From Streptomyces sp. PTY087I2 (GTDB lineage Bacteria > Actinomycetota > Actinomycetes > Streptomycetales > Streptomycetaceae): DNA of 64,000 bases. Made by a program: the position numbers and the translations under genes. A model generated the notes under the pieces. That model ran no database searches, was not told the origin of the DNA, and was given only the letters and a program-made list of their open reading frames with translations. The stretch spans positions 20,655-84,654 of the forward strand of contig NZ_LZRD01000029.1 of the NCBI RefSeq assembly GCF_001687325.1, in the 5' to 3' direction. Positions 62,325 through 64,000 of this stretch are shown here, in pieces. Every line of letters begins with the position of its first letter. Positions within the stretch are counted from its first letter, which is position 1.

Positions 62325-64000
62325 GTACGCAGTGCCAGCGCCCCGCGTGCGAGGGCGACTACGAGGACATGGGCGGCGGTGAGCTGTACTGCGACACCTG
62401 CGGTCTGGCTCCGGTCGTCTCGCCGACGGGCATGGTCTCCTCGCCGCCGACCGGGGTCGCCGGGGGCGGCCGGGCGAGCGGCCGGAACAGCTCATCGCAG
62501 CGTTCGAGCTCCCGTGCCTCCGCCCGGTCCTCCTCCCGTTCGTCGACCTCGCGCCGTTCGGTCTCCGGCCGGCTGTCGCGTTCGCTGTCCGGGGCGGCCG
62601 CCTCCCGTTCGGTCTCGGTGCGCTCCTCCGGCTCGACGTCGGCGACCTCGGCCCGGGGGCGGCTCGGCGTCGGTCTGGTGGAGGTCCCGGACGTCCCCCG
62701 GCCCGATCCGCGTACGGCGGTGATGGAGCGGGCGGAGGTGCCCGAGCGCAAGCGGTTCTGCTCCCGTTCGGACTGCGGGGCCCCGGTGGGCCGTTCGCGC
62801 GGTGACCGGGAGGGCCGTACGGAAGGGTTCTGCACCAAGTGCGGCCACCCGTACTCCTTCGTGCCGAAGCTGACCGGCGGCGACATCGTGCACGGCCAGT
62901 ACGAGGTCGTGGGCTGCCTGGCGCACGGCGGTCTCGGCTGGGTGTATCTCGCGGTGGACCGGGCCGTCTCCGACCGCTGGGTGGTCCTCAAAGGTCTGCT
63001 GGACACCGGCGACCAGGACGCGATGGCCGCCGCGATCTCCGAGCGCCGCTTCCTCGCCGAGATCGAGCACTCCAACATCGTGCGGATCTACAACTTCGTC
63101 GAGCACCTGGACCAGCGCACCGGCTCCCTCGACGGCTACATCGTCATGGAGTACGTCGGCGGCAAGGCCCTCAAGGAGATCGCCAACGAGCGCCGCACCC
63201 CGGCCGGGAAGCGCGATCCGCTGCCGGTGGAGCAGGCCTGCGCGTACGGGATCGAGGCGCTGGAGGCGCTCGGTCATCTGCACAGCCGCAATCTGCTCTA
63301 CTGCGACTTCAAGGTCGACAACGCGATCCAGACCGAGGACCAGCTCAAGCTGATCGACATGGGCGCGGTCCGCCGGATGGACGACGACGAGTCCGCGATC
63401 TACGGCACCGTCGGCTACCAGGCCCCCGAGGTCGCGGAGCTGGGCCCGTCGGTCGCCTCCGACCTGTACACGGTGGCGCGGACGCTGGCGGTCCTCACCT
63501 TCGACTTCCAGGGGTACACGAACGTCTTCGTGGACTCGCTGCCGGACCCGGACACCATCGAGGTGTTCCGCACCTACGAGTCGTTCTACCGGCTGCTGGT
63601 GCGGGCCACCGACCCGGACCCGGCCCGGCGGTTCGCCTCCGCCGCGGAGATGGCCGAGCAGCTGACGGGGGTGCTGCGGGAGGTCGTGGCATTGCAGACA
63701 GGCCGGCCGCGCCCGGCCCTGTCGACGCTGTTCGGCGCGGAACTGCGCGTGGTCGACACGGAGTTGTTCGCCCCGCAGACGGACGACGTCTCGCAGCTGG
63801 GCGGCCGGGACACCGGCTCCGCGCGGGGCGGACTGCTCGGCCGCCGCAAGGGCCGCGGCGGCGGTAAGGCCGCTGTTCCGGCGCAGGGCGGCGCCTGGCA
63901 GTCCCACGGCGGGCAGGGCCACGGCGGTACGGCTCCGGTCGCGCCGGGGGCCGTGACGTCCGCGGTGGCCGAGGCGCTGCCGGTGGGCGCGCAGCCGTCC
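62321..64000 (+). CDS. PknG-type Ser/Thr protein kinase (partial, runs off the window)
   Basis: At least 560 residues, cut at the window end. An N-terminal zinc-ribbon-like pattern (Cys5, Cys10, Cys24, Cys27) and a Ser/Arg-rich linker (about 45-125) precede a rubredoxin-like domain (Cys147, Cys152, Cys171, Cys174). The kinase domain follows: AHGGLGWVYLA, Lys224 in VVLKGL, IEHSNIVRIYNFVEH, IVMEYVGGKALKEI, the catalytic loop YCDFKVDN (Asp329, Lys331, Asn334), DMG at 346-348, GTVGYQAPEV and DPDPARRF. After TGVLREVVALQTGRPRPALSTLFG the PknG family has a TPR domain, presumably beyond 64000. In relatives PknG regulates central metabolism through FHA proteins (GarA/OdhI). Confidence 0.93.
   Translation, partial: MSTQCQRPACEGDYEDMGGGELYCDTCGLAPVVSPTGMVSSPPTGVAGGGRASGRNSSSQRSSSRASARSSSRSSTSRRSVSGRLSRSLSGAAASRSVSVRSSGSTSATSARGRLGVGLVEVPDVPRPDPRTAVMERAEVPERKRFCSRSDCGAPVGRSRGDREGRTEGFCTKCGHPYSFVPKLTGGDIVHGQYEVVGCLAHGGLGWVYLAVDRAVSDRWVVLKGLLDTGDQDAMAAAISERRFLAEIEHSNIVRIYNFVEHLDQRTGSLDGYIVMEYVGGKALKEIANERRTPAGKRDPLPVEQACAYGIEALEALGHLHSRNLLYCDFKVDNAIQTEDQLKLIDMGAVRRMDDDESAIYGTVGYQAPEVAELGPSVASDLYTVARTLAVLTFDFQGYTNVFVDSLPDPDTIEVFRTYESFYRLLVRATDPDPARRFASAAEMAEQLTGVLREVVALQTGRPRPALSTLFGAELRVVDTELFAPQTDDVSQLGGRDTGSARGGLLGRRKGRGGGKAAVPAQGGAWQSHGGQGHGGTAPVAPGAVTSAVAEALPVGAQPS

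Overview
The window reads as a stretch of a Streptomyces (or very close actinomycete) chromosome. GC is very high, third codon positions are almost always G or C, GTG starts are common, long antisense frames are open everywhere, and the gene set is typical: tig, a sodF-type superoxide dismutase with a Nur-like box, a csn chitosan-oligosaccharide operon, a mycothiol-type DsbA protein and a PknG-type kinase. From memory, the order tig ... nei-rpiB ... tkt-sodF ... asd ... pepN ... malQ ... csnR-K ... pknG resembles the S. coelicolor SCO2619-SCO2666 neighbourhood. I could not check that alignment. I see no phage, integrase, insertion sequence or CRISPR, so this looks like core or near-core chromosome.

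Layout. 1-2.4 kb: the clpP1-side intergenic region with a ClgR-type box, tig, tRNA-Pro(UGG), tRNA-Gly(UCC) and a small membrane protein. 2.4-8.3 kb: an acyltransferase-3 membrane protein, a CPA2-type cation/proton antiporter, a membrane-anchored PP2C/SpoIIE phosphatase, an Nei-type DNA glycosylase and rpiB. 8.6-17.6 kb: two paralogous APC amino-acid permeases flanking a BBE-type FAD oxidoreductase, bioY and a receptor Ser/Thr kinase whose outer part resembles PstS; then a Tat-exported glycerophosphodiester phosphodiesterase. 18-21.2 kb: divergent transketolase and sodF. 21.3-27.3 kb: an ArsR/DUF2071 pair (the second gene frameshifted), acetyltransferases, an Xre-type regulator, an AzgA-type purine permease, a VOC protein and a DsbA-family protein. 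27.4-40.1 kb: two aminopeptidase N paralogues bracketing an AbiEi/nuclease-like protein, a secreted subtilase, asd, a MazEF-type toxin-antitoxin pair and a DUF1203 protein. 40.2-51.2 kb: a secreted protein, allantoicase with a LysR regulator, malQ preceded by a gene for a 12-residue-repeat protein, a secreted GH84-like protein, an HNH nuclease and an MscS channel. 51.3-58.1 kb: csnR-csnEFGHK behind a near-perfect CsnR operator. 58.4-64 kb: glnX-like, glnH-like, a coiled-coil gene and a pknG-like kinase cut by the window end.

How the genes work together. The csn block is a complete uptake and catabolic unit for glucosamine oligosaccharides, except that it has no ATPase subunit, which is probably supplied elsewhere (MsiK). 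The last four genes look like an amino-acid-sensing relay from an extracytoplasmic binding protein through a membrane transducer to PknG, with an extra coiled-coil partner. The most unusual items are the kinase-PstS-like receptor, the 12-residue-repeat protein translationally abutted to malQ, the GH84-like enzyme with Gln in place of the first catalytic Asp, and the four-gene PknG locus.
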